Source of the DNA: Iris pallida
Lineage: Eukaryota > Streptophyta > Magnoliopsida > Asparagales > Iridaceae
Length of the DNA: 64,000 bases
Direction: 5' to 3'
Assembly: GCA_029216955.1 (NCBI GenBank)
Contig: JANAVB010009598.1
Span: forward strand, 28,026,706 to 28,090,705
This document shows positions 21,386 through 33,655 of the stretch, one piece after another. The position numbers and the translations under genes were made by a program. Within the stretch, counting starts at the first letter, position 1; every line of letters starts with the position of its first letter. The notes under the pieces are model-generated. The model had not been told where the DNA came from, made no database searches, and worked only from the letters and a program-made list of their open reading frames with translations.

Positions 21386-24300
21386 TGTAACTCTCTAAAC
21401 CCATTTTTGTATATTTTGAATCATTTTCTGAAATTTTCTCTTTTAGAAAACTATTAGATTTTTTTTAAAACCTGGTTTGGATAATAGGTTCAACTTATAA
21501 GAAAACTTAATTTTATTTTAAATAATTTCAATTAGATAATATTGTTAGTTATCAATTTTGTTTAAGTTGATCTTAGTTATTAATTAAATTTGATTATTTT
21601 ATTCTATTTTATTAATTTTGATGCTGCTACTTTTTATTAATTGCCAGTGGTTACTTATTATTGAATTTTGGCTTATATTTACTAGAGAGTGAGAGATTAG
21701 TGTAATTACCTATTTTTAAATTATTTCTAGTTAGCTGGTAACTAATTTTCGTAAGTAGTTATTAGTTAGTTCTATAATAGTTAGTTGGTTACAAATCAGT
21801 TACAAATTTCTATTAATACCCCCAGATCTGTTCTTATTTACTAGGTGTACCACCAAGAGCTGACTTGGAGAACACACTATAAATTTATTATAAATAGACA
21901 GTCAATATTTTATACTTTTTTCTTTCTGACAGCACAGTCCCCATCAGTCACTGCCAGTCCCATTAGTCTACTGTTTTCCAAATCCCATCCACACTTTTTC
22001 TCATAGAACTATTCTCTATCATGGCCGAACGTCGCCGCGAGTTCGCCGTAAATTTCGCCGGAGCCCCGCTACCGCATAGAGTCGTCGACAAGACCTGAAG
22101 CCTGGTCGACCAAATCTCGACCTCTCAAAGCTTCGTCAAAGTTTTGAGGATCAAGTCGTCATCGCCACACTTCGATGTCGGGACGACGATCGGCTACCAC
22201 TAGCCAGAGTTGCCAAGCGCCACCGCCACTCCAACAGCAGTAGCACCTTTGATTCGGATCTGGCCAACCCAGAAATAACCGTCCGGATCTGTTCCGAGAG
22301 TTCATCGGGATCTGATCCGCCACAAGCCACCACAGCGCTGATTCGATCCATCACCCCGATCGAGGCCGTCGACTTCGACTACAGAGCCTTCCTTCGACTG
22401 TCGAGCTTTTTTTGAGGACCATGCCACCCCCGAGTTTCGTGTTGTACTCTAAGATCGCGCCGTTCCTCACAGACCAAAACCACCGAGCCGCCATCGGAGA
22501 GCCATAAGCTCGCTGCGGCGTTCCAAGCTATGGAGCCTTCAGATCTGATCGTTTGTGCAACCGGACCTTGCTGTACTCTGGAGAAGACGAGTCATCATTA
22601 TCAGATTCGCTTCGTGGATGAGTCGCTCGAATCGTTGAAGACCACCACCGAGGAGTCTCGAGGCCAGATCCGCCGAGGATCGACATCCCCGTCGCGGAGG
22701 TAAGCTTCGCTCGACCCCGACCCCCCCCCCCCCCCCCCCCCCCCCTTTCTTTCTTGTTTCTAGGGTTAGGGTTTGCAATTTTGGTGAAATATCTAGGGTT
22801 TGATTTGTAACCTAGGGTTCGGTTATGGAGAAGAAGAAGTATTTGGGTTAGGGTTTCGGGATGAGCAATTGAGGAAGAACTGAGTAGGAAAAGAGAAGAG
22901 AAGTAGTGTTAGGGTTTTAAACTGGAACTCTAGTGTTCTTATTTAAAGATCAGCAAGGAGGAGGAAAGAATATTTAGGGTTAGGGCTCTGATCTCTTAGA
23001 GAGTGCGGCTGAGAAAAGAAAATTTAGGTTTAGATTTTTTTTGGTGTTCGGCTGTAATGGAGCAGAGAGAGAGTTGAGAAATTTTAAATGGTAGGGGTTG
23101 TCTTAACGGGCCAGGTTGGGCTAACAGTCTGGGTTAGGGCTAGTGGTCTGGGAAGTTGGGATGATTATTTGTGATAAGAATTTCAGTAGCAGATGTAATA
23201 TCAATAGCATAGGCCAGAACAGGTTGTGGGGTGTGTGGACCTGATTGGGTTGGGCTGGTTGGTTATGTTTGGAAGTATAAATGGGAATTTGTTAGAAGGC
23301 TAGGAGAGTTTGAGTGGGCTTGGGTCTGACTGAGTAATAGGCTGGGTGTTTTATTTTTGTCCTTTACAGTTTATAAATTCATGTATCTTGTATCATTAAT
23401 AGTAGTCATTACTTAATAATTCTAGTTGATATTGTTATGGTTAATTATTATCATTTCTAATAGTTCTCGATAGTAAAGTTTTGCTAAACTATTCAATTAT
23501 TTTGATAATTAAATATATTCATGATGATTCTAGATTCAACTAGTGTCTATAGGTTAATATTGTTTTACCATAAAATATGCTAGTATTATTTGTTATAGAA
23601 TACTATTTGCTAATGTTTAGGTAATAATCTTGTTATCAATATTTTGTAAATAGTTTATTTAAGCAAGCATTTTCTGAACATAATTTATTTCTTTGCTAAA
23701 TATAGTTAAGGGTATTTTTACTAGTAATTATTTTTAAGCTATATTATATATATATTTTCTAAAATATTGTTATCTAGATTTGCCTATAATTAGTGTTAGA
23801 AATAGTAAATTATCTAGTTAGCAATAGTTAGCTAATGTCTTTATTATAGAACCTAACCAACTTGTATCAAATTCTAGGTGGACATAGAGATTTATGCTTT
23901 TTTATTCTCGATCTTCTAGAGCAAGGCAAGTATACTGACTTGAACTCATACTTTGTATTTCTGTCTTGCTTTATGTTCTCATATAGGACACGTTGTATAC
24001 ACGATTGGTCATGTGCTTCTGGTTCTAGTACTTATCATTTTCTTGTTCATTACTTGTACATTGGGGGAGAAAAAATACTGTAGATATGTGACCAAAGCCA
24101 ATTGTTAGTTAGGCAATGCATAATAGCTTAGGTCTCACATCGTGCACATGGGATTCTAAGCCGTACCATTACTTGTGCTTATTCATGTGCTTACCCCAGC
24201 CGGTCACATATTCTAGTAGCTATTTCAAATTCAATATTGCATTGATTGTCTTATTCATGTTCCACTTCTTGTACTATAGTTTCATATTCTAATTCTTGTA

Positions 24301-24813
24301 CTATTGTTTCATATCGCAAGTTAGTTCATATCATTATTTGTGCATTTCAGTTTACTTTGTATATTATTTCTTATCGAGGTTGTACTTTGCTCCTTTCCTG
24401 ACTAGATACGTTACAGGTATACTTGAGGATATTGTACCACTTTTATGGACTAGAGCTTGAGGCTATAGTGAGCAGGATGACATGATTCATGACATAGGAT
24501 TTGCAGATATCTAGTCTAGTTCATTTCTTATATTGTTTTCGAGATTTTACCGTATATACTTGTATTGAGATTACAGAGTTGTATATTTTATTCTTGCTAC
24601 CGGATTTGTCTCCGGTATTATTATTTCATGTATAAATTTTAATAATGACTAAGTGTAGAGACTCTCTGGGAACGTTTATAGTAGCTGTGATATTTTATAT
24701 TATCTGGTGACTTAGAGTTTTCCTTAGCATTGTACAGCTTACTACGTTGTGTCTTCCAATGTAGGTTGGGCGTGTCCGACTCATATCTGATTATTCGGGA
24801 GCGGGTCGTGACA
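21386..24813 (+). repeat. LARD-A 3' LTR
   Basis: It begins TGTAACTCTCTAAACCC and ends GGTCGTGACA. It aligns along its whole length with 13037-16434 with scattered changes and small indels. It contains a long C run near 22722-22745 that the partner lacks. Confidence 0.88.
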
Positions 24814-25959
24814 TATTTTTAGGTCAAACATCCCCCTCCCATACCCCACCCCCATACTCATACTCAGTACATGATCACATTAAATACGATAACACGAAAT
24901 ACATAATCATGATAACACGTACAAGAAATACTGAATGATAACAATATAAGATCCTCACTCACGTGTGTGAAACATGAGTATGTGATTAAGTAATATAATA
25001 TAACAACCATGATAGGGAAACATGATACACTAACTAATCATGAAATAACATGGTGATATATTAAAATTGTAAATCAAATTATTTAAGTACATGTACTTGC
25101 CTGATTCTCCAGGCGGTAGTGGTGACAACTCGAGATGAACGCGAACCCAGTCGACTGGCTATCCAAAGCCATCACACCATCCCAAGTATCCCCGTAGAAA
25201 AAAGAAATTACACCAAAATTAGTATATCATACTTTTACATACAAGATAATATTTTTCTAATTAATTTATTTTACCAAAAAGTTAATGTATAATTCTGAAA
25301 TAATTATCCTAAACGTTATTTTGTACTATTTAATTTTGGAATATGCATCTATTTCTAAAATTCTACATCAAAGGATCGAGTTTTGCAATTTCGGAACCAT
25401 CATGCAAATTAAGGCGAACCATTGACCAGATAGTCGATCGTCATAAAATATGGACTTGTCTACATAGACATGTAGATTTCAGCACTATGAGAGCACTGGA
25501 ATCGATATTTTTCCTATTGGATCAATTAACCAAAATTTATTAATGTGGTTTCGATAAATTCCACTATTTGTTTTCTACTTTTGATAATTATGGAATATAT
25601 CAGACAAATAAAAATAATTTTAAAAGTTAATTATGTTAAAGATCTATGAGTCAAGATTCCGAAAAACTATGCGGTTTGTGATTTCATGGTTGGAAACTCC
25701 CGAATCACGAAATCAAATATGTGTTCATTTTACGGAACCCGATACTAAATAAATTCTACGAAAAATAATTTAATTAATTATGTATTAGTCTATAGATATG
25801 AAAAGCTTACATGGATATGAAGCCGAAAAAAAAAAAGAGCGCATCGATGTTCGGAACTGCATGCAATAGCCTCGTGAAGTTGAAGGATCACTCTTGAAAT
25901 CTCTCTAAAACCTCTGTTTAAAGTATTCTCAAAAGAACTAAAATAAACACTATATATAC
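24814..25959. other. Unassigned AT-rich segment
   Basis: I find no gene. A tract near 25090-25110 (gtacttgcctgattctcc) and several tttcggaac/atttcg-like stretches loosely recall the minus-oriented LTRs of LARD-B, so this may be a decayed LTR. The resemblance is too weak to assign. Confidence 0.3.
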
Positions 25960-26756
25960 TGTAATGCCCCGCACCGCACAGTGCATTACGCTGAGTCGAT
26001 TGAGACGATAAGGAATGAGTTTGATTCGAGGAGGTATGATTTCAATTTGAAAAAGTATTGATCGAGTTGGTTTCTATGTGCAGATATCGAGCGGAGTCCC
26101 TAACAACGAGCCAAAGCATAGACGATAGACCGAATCGGTGGACGATTGCGAATGAGCACGAATTGCTCGTCTGGTTAGCTCAGACGAGATGATCGTGCAA
26201 GAAAGTTAAAGTGTCGAGCCGCACCGACTCTGTAAAGCGGTTGGAAGATTGGCTTAAGGTGGACGGGTTCAGACCCTTCTCCCCTACTCCTTCATGCCTT
26301 AACTGTACTCTGATTATTATGCGAGTGTCGTTATTAAGTTAGTGAGCATGACTCGATTGCGTAAATATCTTAGTTTGTGTCAAACATTAAGACAGAAGAT
26401 TGAACATTGAACAATTGAGGCAACGTGCACCAAGTGCACGGGCTACGATAGGATATTGATGGTAGAACATCGAAAGGCAATATTGAGATATGTATCAAGT
26501 GTACGACTCGGAGAACATTGAACACTAGGTTAGAACATTGAATACGGCGTTGAACGTGCATCTGTGCACGGAAACTATGTGGATGACTTAGTAAGCAAAA
26601 TGGATAAGTTGTAGTACAACACCACGGAACCTGTCATGACATTGAAAGGTGTACTTCATGCATCGAAGTATGCAGTTGTGGCCAGATGCCACGGAACTGC
26701 CGTTGTATAAATAACTTATGAATGGAATGCATTGGATAGTATAAAGGTATTTGAAC
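25960..26756 (+). repeat. LTR fragment related to family F/F', host of the Tat element
   Basis: It starts TGTAATGCCCCGCACCGC, like the TGTAGTGCCCCG start of F1. From about 26050 to 26740 it matches the degenerate LTR at 6717-7400, including ggcttaaggtgg, gggttcagacccttct and the gtgca/tgcac dyads. It stops where the Tat LTR begins. The continuation should lie beyond the window, after the Tat 3' LTR. Confidence 0.55.
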
Positions 26757-26799
26757 CTGTAGAAGCATGAAAAAGATGGAGTTTATGCAGATTTTCCCC

Positions 26800-27190
26800 C
26801 ATGCGACTTCGAGCCGTAGAAAGAGGGCTCTCGAAGATCCCATACGGCCAGGCTGACTCGAGCTACAGAAGTAAGGCTCTCGGAGACCCCATGCGGCCAA
26901 GTAGACTTGAGCCGCAGGAGGAAGACTCTTGAGACCTCAAGCGGCCAAGATAATCCGAGCCGCAAAAGGAAGACTCTGGAGACTTCATGCGGTCAAGATG
27001 ATCCGAGCCGTAGAAGCAAGGCTCTCGAAGACCCCATGTGGCCAAGTGGACTCGAGCTGCAGAAGCAAGGCTCTCGAAGATCCCATGCGGCCAAGTGAAA
27101 CCAAGCCGCAGAAGCAAGGCTCTCGAATATTCCATGCGGCCAAGCGAAGCCGAGCCGCAGAAGCAAGGCTCCTAAGGCCACTCTGCGGCC
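26800..27190 (+). repeat. 49-bp tandem array in Tat LTR
   Basis: About eight units carry catgcggccaa, then gagccgcagaagcaag, then gctctcgaag. Unit starts at 26841, 26890, 26938, 26986, 27035, 27084 and 27133 give a period of 48-49. As 49 is not a multiple of three, the open frames over it are not coding. Confidence 0.9.
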
Positions 27191-27387
27191 AAAACGATTC
27201 AGGCTCTACTTTGTGGGGGAGACACATGACAATTTGACCAAGTCTCAACCACCCAGATTTAGTACAACAAAGAAATCTCAACAACCCCCACCAGCTGGCA
27301 ACCTAAGATCGAGTCTTCGTGTGATGTTATAGATATGTGGCCACGTGGCCCTCTATGCGGCCCAAAATTTGCTTTATGCAGGAATCA

Positions 27388-27397
27388 CTATAAATAG
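27388..27397 (+). promoter_or_regulatory. TATA box of Tat LTR
   Basis: CTATAAATAG lies about 250 bases before the LTR end and just downstream of the 49-bp array, a normal place for the retrotransposon promoter. Confidence 0.65.
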
Positions 27398-27630
27398 CAG
27401 GGTACCACACCCATGCTAGAGGTTGGCAATCAAAGGCTGGCAAATTTCATCAAAAGCAAAGTCTGTGTCTGATAGTCCAAGGAGTAAGGCAGCTTTCCCG
27501 AGCCTCCACCGTCACCCCCCAGAATAAAAAACAATTGTACTTATCCTAGGATTTCTTTGTAGGCTCTCTTTTGTACTTTCAAAGTTTGCAATCAAATCGA
27601 GTTTCTCTATAATTCTTGTTTTGATATTTA

Positions 27631-28587
27631 ATGGCAAACACGATGGCGACTCAGCTGGGGACTTTCTTCTCCTCTGATGAGAAGTTGTTGACGCAATCCG
27701 ACGCTTCCAAGCTCGGCTCTACGCAGCAAATGCTTGTGGTTTGTTTTGATCAACAAGCAATCAAAGAAATGCTTTCTGAAGGGAGTGCCAGCCCATCACA
27801 GAAGTGAGCCAATCCGAAGAGAACCCGCAGGACATCGAAGTGCAAAACTGCTGTCCTTCGCCAGGTTCTCGAAGAAGCTCCTAGTGCGGCCCAAGACGGT
27901 GATCAAAGCTCTCCTGCGGCCTTGCTTCAGACCGCAGAGAACCCCACTGTTCCTAAATCCAGCAGAGGAAAATACTATGATGTTGAGCTTTTGGGGGCAC
28001 AAGGGAAACCCATGCGGACGAAGAAGAGGCCGCATAAGAAAAATGGGCAGTCTGCCTATGCGGCAGCCAACTCTGGCCGCAGGCAGATGGCCTATGCGGC
28101 AGCCAATCCCGGCGGCAGATAGGCTGCCCCATGCGGCCCTGTCAAAAGCTCTATTTTCGACCGTCTCTCATGCGGACCCGACTCCATGCGGCCCATTGAG
28201 AATGTGGAATGTTCCAATCTGGACTCTTCTTACTATGTGCCTTCGGGTGCTAAGTCGAAGAAGTCTAGGGCAGTGCGGGCCCAACATGCCCAGTCAACTA
28301 TCCAAGCTGCTGACCGTCAGCAGGCACTGTTAACTATTGTGCGGGCTCCTGTTGGAAAGTTGTACAGAACCACCCGCGTTCAGCCCTCTGGGGCAAACGA
28401 ACGGGGTGGGTCCCAAAAGACTTCCGATCATGAGTGAGAGCAAGTGCTTTTACTAGCCTCGGATCAGGGAGCAAACATGATACCTACGCAGCCGTGTGCT
28501 CGGGATACTCGAGTCCACAAATTGGATGCAAAGGTAGATCAATTTACTATCGACTTGCGAGAGGTGATTACTCACAAACGCAAGTAG
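27631..28587 (+). pseudogene. Upstream part of Tat polyprotein frame (ORF1-like)
   Basis: One reading frame opens at the ATG at 27631, inside the last bases of the LTR, and passes through the primer-binding site (MANTMATQLGTFFSS). It continues in phase to gag with stops at 27805 (TGA), 28120 (TAG), 28435 (TGA) and 28585 (TAG) but no frameshift. The product would be basic and Ala/Ser-rich (KKRPHKKNGQSAYAAANSG, GAKSKKSRAVRAQHAQS). I recognise no domain. Tat/Ogre elements can carry an extra frame before gag of unknown role. The start codon is a guess. The phase shared with gag argues for former coding. Confidence 0.5.
27644..27661 (+). other. Tat primer-binding site
   Basis: TGGCGACTCAGCTGGGGA starts three bases after the LTR end and matches the TGGCGACTC..TGGGGA pattern known for Tat/Ogre-type elements. 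Confidence 0.75.
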
Positions 28588-30699
28588 AAAGAAGCAACCT
28601 TGGCATGTGATGAGCCCTTTTCAGGACACCATTGCACCCAAGTCATAATCAACTGCTGCGGTAATAAGACATCAGCACCTGAAGATCGGCAGTCCATTTT
28701 TCAACGACTACACCAGCCAGCACATGTCCGACGACAACTTGAGAAACAGGTGCAAATTTCGGGAGACGATGAATTTTCTTTCGCCTTCTGTAATTCAACT
28801 CGAAAGGTTCCTGCCGACAAGGAAGAAAAAAAGACAGGCTCCTCCAGTCCGGTAATCTCAGCCAGCACTACAAGGAAACTCTCATCTGGAGGATTGCCGC
28901 CAACAACCACAGGGGGTGTCTACCTAGGCACCCATTCCAGAAAGAAGCTTCCAACACCCGGGAGTGCATCCTCGACCTCCCTGGGGGTAGATGAAGCTGG
29001 GGGTAGCAGTCCCCTCAATGTATGCGACAATCCGGTATTTCAAAAGGATGGGCAGGAGGCAGCAATCCCCTAGGATTATGTAAAAGACTTGGACATCTCC
29101 GAGGGTGGCCATCTTCGTCAAGATGATGCAGCTTCCTGCGCAGGGGGTAGGACCCCTTCTGAGTTCGAGGAGGAGAACATTCCAATGTTCTCCGATGATT
29201 TTACTATACGGGAGTATGACACGGAGAGCACCTCTTCTACGGTCCCTTCTACGTCTACCCATGTACAGACAGTCTTTATGGTCGGCGATGATCATGAAGG
29301 ACCTACTGATCGACAACGTCTAGAAGTACTTGAAGCCATGCTCCTGTCCTTGGTCAAGTCTGTAAACAAAATCAAAGCTGCCTTGCCGACTCAACCAGCA
29401 AGGACGCCTGGACAAACAAGCTTGGGACCCACAGTCAACGCGGACTCCAACACGACCGCTCCTCCTTTGGGTGACAATCCTCTAGAAGCATCCACTCCTT
29501 CAGCTACAGACGAAGCCAGGGAGGCAAGGAGGGAAGTCCAGGAGCTTCGAGCAATGTTCAATGCCCGAGACTCCTCCCGGGACCTCAGAATACGGCAACC
29601 GTATCCCGTTGCGTGGAGAGATGTTCCTTTTCTGCCACGGTACAAATCGTTTCATATCGATTTGTATGATGGGAAAACCTCTGCCAGCCGATACATGACT
29701 TATTTTGAGGTCACAATGGACCACTTGCCGCATAGTGATGCCATCCTCACACGATTATTTATCGAAGCATTGAAGGGAATCGCATTTGACTGGTACCACA
29801 ACCTTCTGGACAACTGTATCCATTCTTTTGACGGCTTCAAGCACATGTTCCTGGAAAGATTCTACGAAGTGGGGCATGATGTGACAATGTCATCTCTCAT
29901 GGACGTCGTTAAGGGAGAGAGGGAGCTGACAAGGAACTATATCAAGCAGTTTTGCCAAACTGCGATGAGATTACCCTAAGGCAATCCTGAAAGCTCCTTG
30001 ATTGAAATCTGCCAGAAGAAGTTGCTCCCCGCAATCAGCCTCTAGCTGGGCGAAGATCAATTCAGGGACTGGACGACCTTCATCATAAGCGCTACCAATA
30101 TGGAGGCGAAGTTAAAGAAGGTTCGCCAGCTTGGATTGCACATCCCAGACGGAGAAGACAAGGGCAAACATCCTGGTACCACCTCCAACAACAACAGTGG
30201 CAGCACCTCCAATAATCGGGACAATAAAGGCAAACAGGCCGTGGTTGCTGGTACAACCAAAAAGCCCGAATTGAAGCAAGTAAAAGTTTCGAAGCCCAAG
30301 GAGATGACATACTCTTTTGAAGATAGCCATGTCAAGCATATCTTCGACATGCCCCTAAAGGCGGGTAGGATCCGGCTCCGTGATGTAGAGCGCGAGCCTC
30401 GACCAGCAGAGATCGAGGATCCGAAGTATTGTCACTTCCAACGCTATGTCCACCACCCTACGCAGGAGTGCTTCACATTAAAGCGGTACATCCAGAACCT
30501 CATCAACTCAAATGCTCTGTTACTGGATTTCAAAGAGGTTATCGTGGCTGCAAACATGGTATCTGTTCAGTTCGGTGACTTTCCCCCAACAAAAACTCAA
30601 GACAGGGTAGTACCTATTCCCCGGGCAATGATGGAGGTTACTAATCTTCCACCTGTCCGGGACCAGACGACTGGGTTGGTGCCTCTCATCACGTCATGA
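28588..30699 (+). pseudogene. Tat gag
   Basis: This encodes the capsid-forming protein of the element. The frame is continuous with the upstream part and with protease. It holds stops at 29071 (TAG), 29977 (TAA), 30043 (TAG) and 30697 (TGA). The Retrotrans_gag domain lies near 29620-30060, with DLYDGKTSASRYMTYFEVTM, LFIEALKGIAFDWYHNL and FKHMFLERFYEVG. The TAA at 29977 falls where Tat gag usually has LPQG. Near 30426-30490, YCHFQRYVHHPTQECFTLK is the degenerate zinc-knuckle-like segment typical of this lineage. No indel is needed to read through. Confidence 0.8.
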
Positions 30700-31388
30700 A
30701 GAGAGGTCATCTGGGTGCACCCAGACTTAGTACCGAAAGTTACCCAGGCGGTGCCATCTTCAACCAACAAAAAGAAGGACAGGAAGTCCAGATCCTGCCA
30801 TACAACCTCAGCCGAAGCTGAGGAGGCGGGAGCCGTTGTTACCCGGTATGGTGCACAATTCCAGCTCACTCTGGATAATTCAGTCGAAGACCCTCAGCCG
30901 ACAACGCTGCCTGCTACTGATGTTCCGGGGCCATCTCAGTCTCCACCGGCGGACATATCCAAGCTGAAGGAAACCCGCTTCGACAGGCCTTTCCGTAAGA
31001 ACGCACCTCAAGGGCTGGAGAGACCTTACAACTTTGACATACTAGCACAAGTGGCTAATATACCAGCAAAGTTGTCATTATACGAGCTCCTAAGGCTCTC
31101 CAAGGATCTCAGTGTCGCATTGAACAAAGCACTCCAGAATGCTGACGCCTACTTAGCCCAGATCAAGCCTACAGGGGAAGATTTGTCAGCAGATCTCCAG
31201 GGCAGCAATTGTGCAGATGCAATGTCCAACATCATATTCACCCCCACAAGACATGTTAATCAAGACCAACTTGCATGATCGCCCTTGTACTACACTGGAT
31301 ACATCGGCGACATCAAGGTGGATCGGATGCACATCGATCCTGGCTCGTCAATAAGCATCATTCCAAAAAGCTTGCTTCAACTCCTAGG
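30700..31388 (+). pseudogene. Tat gag-protease linker and N-terminal half of protease
   Basis: The same frame continues with a stop at 31276 (TGA). PYNFDILAQVANIPAKLSLY followed by ELLRLSK near 31024-31100 is a conserved Tat segment ahead of protease. The aspartic protease begins with YYTGYIGDIKVDRM, and its active site is IDPGSS near 31333. The frame is cut after LLQLLG at 31388 by the LARD-B insertion and resumes at 57521. Confidence 0.8.
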
Positions 31389-32626
31389 TGTCACGACCCG
31401 CACCCGCTTTTCGGATACGAGACGTGTCCAAGCCAGCCTACGCCGCAGAGTCAGCGGTAGAACGCTGTCAAGCCCGCAAAAAATAAATGTCAAAATATCA
31501 CATTTGTTGCTCATTCACAATTTTAAATTTATTACAACAGTTACAACATTTTTATATTTAAAGGAAAATATAAAGTTTTACAATTAATGAAAATAGAACA
31601 ACTGTTATCTATTTCTAGGTTTCTTCAGCATACCCAAGCCTTCCCAATGCTAAGAGTGATCGCGGCTAAACCTAAAAAATGTTGGTTTTCAGTCAGGAAT
31701 GGAACAAGTATACAAATCGACGACAATGCAAAAACATAATAGAATTAACAAGACATGAAAATAACATATGAGATATCAAAACTGGTAAATAACTGATGAC
31801 ATAGCACGATAGAGACGAAAATAAGGAAAAACTAATAAAAGACATCTATCTAGGTGATGTGAAATATCCTTTCGACATGTGAACGGCTAGGGGGTAAAAT
31901 ACGGCTCACTGCACGTGTCGTGTGCAGCGGCTATCGTACAAGATTAGACATATTGGGATATTTCTGGATAGTCCACATGTATACTAAGATATTTCCCCTC
32001 CCGACTACTCCGTGTGACGAGCGTGTCAACAAGCAGCAAGATATATGTATAGACATGAAATGAGAAAACTACTATGAATCGGAAAGCAATCAGAAAGTGC
32101 ACTTGCCTGAGGTCCTTAGCTGGAAAAACCAATAATACTATACCACTCAAAGAGCCACAATCAGTCAACACATGCAGAAGTCTCCGGATGCTGAAATAAA
32201 TAGTACCAACATTCTCAGAATAGTCAAATTAGCTAGGATTGCCTGTCCTTAAGTCTAATTCTGGACACAGGGGCAAAACGGTAATTTCGGACAAAAATGG
32301 TATTCGCCGTTGGACCCGCTTTGCACCGAAAAGTGTGCCAGAGTCAATGGTCTCTAAAGTCGTCAAACTACATGTCTACGGATCTAGTTTTCCGATACGA
32401 ATCCAACCGTATATCCAGAGTTGGATTCCGGCGGGCCGTGCACAAAATCGCCCGTTGAGTGGAACCGCGGGGCCCGCAAAACGGTGATTTTATCAACAGT
32501 CTCAGAATCGGACCAAACTTGGCATGCAGGACCAGAAAAACGATATGGTCCTGTTGGCGTAAGTTTCGTCTCGATATGACGAACGTACACAAAGTAATTG
32601 AGAAATTTGCAACGTGCACGATACGG
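31389..32626 (-). repeat. LARD-B LTR1, left part
   Basis: It starts TGTCACGACCCGCACCCGC and matches LTR2 from 48629 to about 49866 with few changes. It stops at acgg (32623-32626), where Tekay gag sequence begins. Confidence 0.9.
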
Positions 32627-32955
32627 GCTGAACTGGTGGTTCTCCTTCGGTGGGCACGACCCTGGAGGCCACTCCTGAATGCTGGGCTTGATCTCCAGGT
32701 TGCTGCTGGTCCGCAGGAGGTACTCCGCCTTGCTGATCGGCAGGTCCAGGAACAATGCCGCTGAAGAAGACGACATAGGGAACAATAAGGAAGGACCAGG
32801 ACAGATCAACGATACAAGCATGTGATCTGGTCAAGATTTTCAGGGATCAAGAGGATACGAGTAGAGATCAAGGGCGAGTACTGATTGAGACATCTATTCG
32901 GTAAACCCTCACATATCTTGATTTACAAGACCTGCATGGGCCACCACTAAAACCA
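32627..32955 (-). pseudogene. Truncated second Tekay interior: leader and gag start
   Basis: It repeats 40993-41322 with a few changes, including the candidate primer-binding site at 32931-32946 and the gag N-terminus (GVPPADQQQPGDQAQHSG). It ends abruptly in gag, after PPVQP, at the junction with LARD-B LTR1. It shows that the LTR at 32956 once served as the 5' LTR of a second, now mostly deleted, unit. Confidence 0.85.
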
Positions 32956-33655
32956 TGTCACGCCCCAGAACCAGAATACTGGAGAACGGGGGCTGACATA
33001 GCCAGCTACGTATAATGAAATGGAATCCACGTCACTATACGGTCACGACTGTCTAGATATATGAGGGTTTAACTACAATCCATCAGTCTCCTATGGTCAA
33101 GATCAAACCTATTGTCTCAATCACAAGCAAGTAGTAACAGTTATAAGATGTCAGAGCACCAAATATACAATAGTAAGGCGTCCCATACATTACATATTGG
33201 ATGATCATGAAGCTAGTCGTACAAAATGTCAGGACTAGCAAGAGTTTTAGTCAATACATGATCAACCCTAGGATTTTTCAATCATGTTACAGCCCGTAGG
33301 CAGACAGTAAATAAAGGTGCAATACGAGCTAACACGTGCTCGCCGGCTAAACGCCTCAAAAGAATAATTTTACAAATAGAGTGGGAGGACAAAAGAAACC
33401 CACTCGTTGCCCTGGTTACGCCTGGTGGTCACCATCGGGCTGGAAGACAGGTGGATCCTCTGTTGCTGCTTCGATATCTGGCCACACAAAACCAGCTGGG
33501 TCAGACCCCAGAAGAGCAAGTGCCACAAAGGAGACTTCACTTAGGAACTAAAACCAGCATATCACAAATAAATAGTAAAGGTAATTTAAGATAGTGATAA
33601 TAGCTGAGATAACAAATATATATTGAACACGGAGAAACCATTCAAGTAGCCAGAC

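Larger units (their letters stand above)
13037..24813 (+). mobile_element. LARD-A: large non-coding LTR retrotransposon, carries CACTA-2
   Basis: LTRs of about 3.4 kb (13037-16434 and 21386-24813) flank an interior that is only about 1.5 kb once CACTA-2 is removed. The interior has a candidate primer-binding site right after the 5' LTR and a gaggacaaaat plus purine tract right before the 3' LTR. No gag or pol is visible. This is the pattern called a large retrotransposon derivative. The flanks (taaat on the left, tattt on the right) do not form a clear target duplication. Confidence 0.85.
26757..27640 (+). repeat. Tat element 5' LTR
   Basis: The end is firm: it stops at CA (27640), three bases before the primer-binding site. 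The start is uncertain, between about 26757 (TGTAGAAGC) and 26786 (TGCAGATTTT), because the 3' LTR is not available for comparison. It holds a 49-bp tandem array in U3 and a TATA box. Confidence 0.65.

Noticed and set aside
13032..24818. Target duplication for LARD-A (taaat against tattt)
   Set aside because: The two flanks do not match in direct orientation, so no duplication is claimed. Loss by mutation or recombination is possible.
26634..27284. Open frames with repeats like GSSRALLLRL and REPCFCGS on the minus strand
   Set aside because: They are shadows of the 49-bp array in the Tat LTR and have no start context or conservation.
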